This document shows, in pieces, positions 61,396 to 64,000 of a stretch of 64,000 nucleotides of DNA; within the stretch, counting starts at the first letter, position 1, and the number at the start of each line of letters is the position of its first letter. Location: the NCBI RefSeq assembly GCF_020076305.1, contig NZ_JAIQXE010000003.1, forward strand, positions 496,001 to 560,000, in the 5' to 3' direction. The translations under genes and the position numbers were made by a program. Below the pieces are notes generated by a model that was given only the letters and a program-made list of their open reading frames with translations, ran no database searches and was not told where the DNA came from. This DNA comes from Flavihumibacter profundi. GTDB lineage: Bacteria; Bacteroidota; Bacteroidia; Chitinophagales; Chitinophagaceae.

Positions 61396-62098
61396 ACAGT
61401 CCTTTAAATATTAAATTCTGGTCGGCAAATATCTTGTTTTTTAGGTGCGGTACAAAATAGCTCGAATTACCCCCGGTTAAGACCGCGTTAAAGTTCCCGT
61501 ACCTGGCCTTATATGCATCGATAAATCCATCAATTTCCTTAGCCATGCCCAAAATAACCCCGCTGGTTATATTTGTTACCGTATCGTAGCCTACCAGCGG
61601 AAAATTCCAATCCTCCTGTACCAGCGGCAATTTTGCGGTGTAGTCTTTCAGGCTGCGAAACCGCATTTCCATGCCGGGGGATATACCCCCGCCAAGTAAT
61701 TCATGGTTCCTGTTGACGAAATTGTATGTTATACAGGTTCCAAGGGCAATTGCCAGGTTATTCTTACCCGGAAAAAGATTTACGGCCGCTGCTACAAGCG
61801 CCAGGCGATCGGCACCTATGGTAGCAGGCTTTCCGACAGGAGTCGTAAAGGGTAATTTCGTTAAATGGGAAAGCTTGTGAAAACCTGACTCATCCATAAG
61901 AATACGCTCAACAGCCGGTTCATGGTCAATAACTGATGATAATATGGTTTTCTGGGGAAGATATGCTGCCAGCACCTTACTTATTGTGACTGAACTGGTA
62001 TCTGCCAGCAAGTTAACTTCCTGCAGGATTGCATCCTTAAACACCGCATATTTCTGCCGGGTATTGCCAAAATCAAAGCAGAGGGTTATCTGGGCCAT
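61373..62098 (-). CDS. coaX: Type III pantothenate kinase
   Basis: Cytosolic ASKHA-fold kinase of 241 residues making 4-phosphopantothenate for CoA. Visible: the phosphate-binding start LCFDFGNTRQKYAVF, GADRLALVAAAVNLFPGKN (pantothenate/ribose loop with GADR), IALGTCITYNFVN, GGGISPGMEMRFRSL and NITSGVILGMAKEIDGF, all ordered as in CoaX. Size fits (about 245). It lies 5 bases downstream of the LON-N gene and overlaps the OMP gene. Confidence 0.94.
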   Translation of the reverse strand: MAQITLCFDFGNTRQKYAVFKDAILQEVNLLADTSSVTISKVLAAYLPQKTILSSVIDHEPAVERILMDESGFHKLSHLTKLPFTTPVGKPATIGADRLALVAAAVNLFPGKNNLAIALGTCITYNFVNRNHELLGGGISPGMEMRFRSLKDYTAKLPLVQEDWNFPLVGYDTVTNITSGVILGMAKEIDGFIDAYKARYGNFNAVLTGGNSSYFVPHLKNKIFADQNLIFKGLYAISECN

Positions 62099-62103
62099 TC
62101 AGT

Positions 62104-62748
62104 TTATACATCTAAATCGAGCGAAGATAGGTTTTTAAAGTGCCCGTTGAGCTTCACTTTTTCCTTGAGCTCCTCCATGTCGGCCATCATCGGCAATACC
62201 TTATACAAATGTCTTTTAAGGTATTCCTGCCGCTGCTCTTCCCGCAATAAGGCCAGTAATTCGTATTCTTGTTCGAGCGACATGCCCGCGTGATGGGCCA
62301 CATCATAACTTATCAGCTGGTCATCAGGCTTGCTGAATTCTTTATTCACCTGCAACATCTTGTGCAATTCCCGGATCCCAACTAATACTTTCTGCATCAG
62401 CCCGCGTTTTCCGAGCCCTTCAGCATTTTCCGGATAGGTAACGATTGCACCACCATATAATTTATCCGGAACATTTCTGACCATTTCCAATATCCTGAAA
62501 ACCATAACGCCTTCTGTTTTAATATCCATCTCCCCGTTTTCATACTTCTTGCTAATTTCTGTTACCCGCATCAACGTCCCGAGTTCAGCTACCTTATGGT
62601 TAATAACGGTCGGTATGCCAAACATTTTCTTTTGTTCTGCACATTCCTGGATCAGCTGCTTATACCTGGGTTCAAAAATGTGGAGGTTAAGTGCTTCTTT
62701 GGGGTAAACTACAATCCCTAATGGAAATATTGGAATGAAATTGGTCAT
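62104..62748 (-). CDS. LON peptidase N-terminal-domain protein
   Basis: A cytosolic protein of 214 residues. The start at 62748, MTNFIPIFPLGIVVYPKEALNLHIFEPRY, matches the substrate-binding LON-N domain; the frame to 62820 adds 24 residues of no family resemblance. Other family pieces are FGIPTVINHKVAELGTLMRV and GVMVFRILEM. A helical tail (EYLKRHLYKVLPMMADMEELKEKVK) follows. No protease or ATPase domain is present. The function of stand-alone LON-N proteins is unclear. It is the first gene of the minus-strand unit LON-N, coaX, OMP, lptC. Confidence 0.92.
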   Translation of the reverse strand: MTNFIPIFPLGIVVYPKEALNLHIFEPRYKQLIQECAEQKKMFGIPTVINHKVAELGTLMRVTEISKKYENGEMDIKTEGVMVFRILEMVRNVPDKLYGGAIVTYPENAEGLGKRGLMQKVLVGIRELHKMLQVNKEFSKPDDQLISYDVAHHAGMSLEQEYELLALLREEQRQEYLKRHLYKVLPMMADMEELKEKVKLNGHFKNLSSLDLDV

Positions 62749-62848
62749 CTTAACTTTTAGTACTTTGTAAAATGTACCGGGCTGAATAGCATATTGAATT
62801 AACTTGCCGTGGTTCAACAAACACTCATATCCGATAAGTCAAAATTCC

Positions 62849-63718
62849 ATGAAAATAACTGGATTCACAATAATAAAAAATGCCTTAATCAATGACTATC
62901 CGATTGTAGAGGCCATCGAATCTGTCCTGCCTATGGTAGATGAATTCATTGTACTTGCCGGTGATAGTTCTGATGATACCGACCAACTGATTAAGAACAT
63001 CAATTCCCCCAAAATAAAAATCCACCATTCTACCTGGAACCCGGCACTAAAAAAAGGGGGTGTGGTATTGGCCGATGAAACCAATAAAGCTTTTGACCTC
63101 ATAGGCAGTGACAGTGATTGGGCTTTTTATATCCAGGGCGATGAATGCATTCATGAAAAATACCACAGCACTGTGCTTGCAGCTGCGAAAGAACATTTGA
63201 ACAACCATAAAGTGGAAGGCTTGTTGTTTAACTACCTGCATTTTTATGGCACTTATGATTACATAGGCGATAGCCGGAAGTGGTATAATAAAGAAGTCAG
63301 GATTATCAGGAATGATAAAAATATCCGGGCCTACAGGGATGCACAGGGATTCAGGAAAAACGGCAAAAAATTAAACGTAAAACAAATCGACGCCTGGGTT
63401 TATCACTATGGCTGGGTTAAAAGCCCAATACAGATGAAGAGGAAATTGATGGAAACCGGTAAGTTCTGGCATGATGATGAAACATTGCAGGCCAGGTACG
63501 ACACCAAAGATGTTTTTGATTTTACGGACTTTGATTCTATCGCAAAATTTACCGGCACCCACCCCGCCTGCATGAAACAAAGGATTGAGCAGGCTAACTG
63601 GAACCTCACACTGGACACTTCACAGAAAAAGATGCCCTTTACGGATAAACTGCTCACCTATGCTGAAAAAATAACAGGGAAGCGTTTTTTCGAATTCAGG
63701 AATTACCATACAATTTAA
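62849..63718 (+). CDS. Glycosyltransferase family 2 protein
   Basis: A GT-A-fold glycosyltransferase of 289 residues starting at ATG 62849. It has MKITGFTIIKNALINDYPIVEAIESVLPMVDEFIVLAGDSSDDTDQL typical of family 2, then a DSDWAFYIQGDECI region with the nucleotide-sugar-binding acidic motif, and the mid-protein YGTYDYIGDSRKWYNKEVRIIRND. The C-terminal half (AWVYHYGWVKSPIQMKRK, FTGTHPACMKQRI) is common to enzymes of capsule or glycan synthesis. It is divergent from the LON-N gene (100-base spacer) and converges on the methyltransferase gene. Confidence 0.88.
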   Translation: MKITGFTIIKNALINDYPIVEAIESVLPMVDEFIVLAGDSSDDTDQLIKNINSPKIKIHHSTWNPALKKGGVVLADETNKAFDLIGSDSDWAFYIQGDECIHEKYHSTVLAAAKEHLNNHKVEGLLFNYLHFYGTYDYIGDSRKWYNKEVRIIRNDKNIRAYRDAQGFRKNGKKLNVKQIDAWVYHYGWVKSPIQMKRKLMETGKFWHDDETLQARYDTKDVFDFTDFDSIAKFTGTHPACMKQRIEQANWNLTLDTSQKKMPFTDKLLTYAEKITGKRFFEFRNYHTI

Positions 63719-63747
63719 TATTTCCGCCGCCGCGTTGGGATGCTCCC

Positions 63748-64000
63748 CTACACAGATTTTGGCTTTGTAATAAACGCCAGGTTACTGCCTATTTTCAAAC
63801 TCCTGTGCATAAACCTTGCCAGCCAGTTTTTATCAGAAGTTGCATCCTTCCTTGAATAAGTATAGTATTCAAGGATTTCAAACCTGTTCTTATCCAGGAA
63901 ATATTTCATGCTCCTGATCGTTGGCTCAAATAAATGATCCGGTGTTCTTGACGGATCGCTCCAGGTGTCTGAAAATTGTTTTTTCAGTCCTGCTTTATAG
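63748..64000 (-). CDS. C-terminal part of a SAM-dependent methyltransferase-like protein
   Basis: Minus-strand frame entering from the right edge, ending at a TAG (63748-63750), with 83 residues: YKAGLKKQFSDTWSDPSRTP, then HLFEPTIRSMKYFLDKNRFEILEYYTYS and WLARFMHRSLKIGSNLAFITKPK. The tail ILEYYTYSR ... GSNLAFITKPK resembles the C-terminus of class I methyltransferases found in polysaccharide loci. The SAM-binding motif lies outside the window, so the call is tentative. It converges on the GT2 gene, 29 bases away. Confidence 0.5.
   Translation of the reverse strand, partial: YKAGLKKQFSDTWSDPSRTPDHLFEPTIRSMKYFLDKNRFEILEYYTYSRKDATSDKNWLARFMHRSLKIGSNLAFITKPKSV

Overview
The window is chromosomal DNA of a Bacteroidota bacterium, most likely family Chitinophagaceae. 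The reasons are a SusC/SusD pair, Bacteroidota-type promoters (TTG, about 19 bases, then TAnnTTTG), DUF5777 and DUF6576-type proteins, a lipoprotein-type LptC, a GH3 auxin-family protein and the overall codon use. The species cannot be named from sequence alone. I saw no rRNA, tRNA, CRISPR array, insertion sequence or prophage.

Layout. 1-4589: plant-polysaccharide side-chain locus (partial esterase-like gene, GH78 alpha-L-rhamnosidase, divergent GntR/LacI-type regulator with candidate operators). 4597-10666 (minus): housekeeping operon of rlmD, two rhomboids, an EEP-family protein, cysS and a Dabb protein. 10730-14874 (plus): cell-envelope operon of a thioredoxin-fold protein, a parvulin PPIase and an OMP. 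14888-19834: metF, lptB, a GH3-family protein, a FemAB-like protein and fabG. 20038-21952: FAH-family hydrolase and flavin reductase. 22209-25183: a decaying lipid-modification cluster (CPBP-like, epimerase, broken SDR, broken sterol desaturase). 25208-30366: glycosyltransferase, LpxH-like phosphatase, lysS, an intact fatty acid hydroxylase and an SDR. 30367-30890: no clear gene, but a degenerate 25-base tandem repeat and a strong terminator.

30891-46038 (minus) is the most striking locus. Ten tightly packed genes run SusC, SusD, Tat-exported flavin amine oxidase, two aldehyde dehydrogenases and two class-III aminotransferases of the GABA type, an NhaC-family transporter, a GNAT and an amidohydrolase. 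A divergent unrecognised regulator (46236-47255) lies across an AT-rich spacer carrying repeated TAAGTCAAA boxes and a perfect GTCAAA palindrome. I read it as TonB-dependent capture of an amine-containing compound, periplasmic oxidation and cytosolic degradation through a GABA/succinate-semialdehyde-type route.

50268-57111 (plus) is a second system: a YceI-like lipoprotein, a CX4CH haem-like lipoprotein, a DUF5777 barrel, another lipoprotein, a monohaem cytochrome c, a small signal-anchored protein, a ferredoxin-like subunit missing one cluster cysteine, an NrfD/PsrC quinol subunit and a membrane-anchored beta protein. No molybdopterin catalytic subunit is present, so it looks like an electron conduit between quinol and a periplasmic or outer-membrane acceptor.

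57268-59369: murQ plus a FucP-type sugar permease (cell-wall sugar salvage). 59394-62748 (minus): LON-N protein, coaX, an OMP and lptC. 62849-64000: GT2 glycosyltransferase and the 3' part of a methyltransferase gene. Function calls come from reading motifs; no database search was run.
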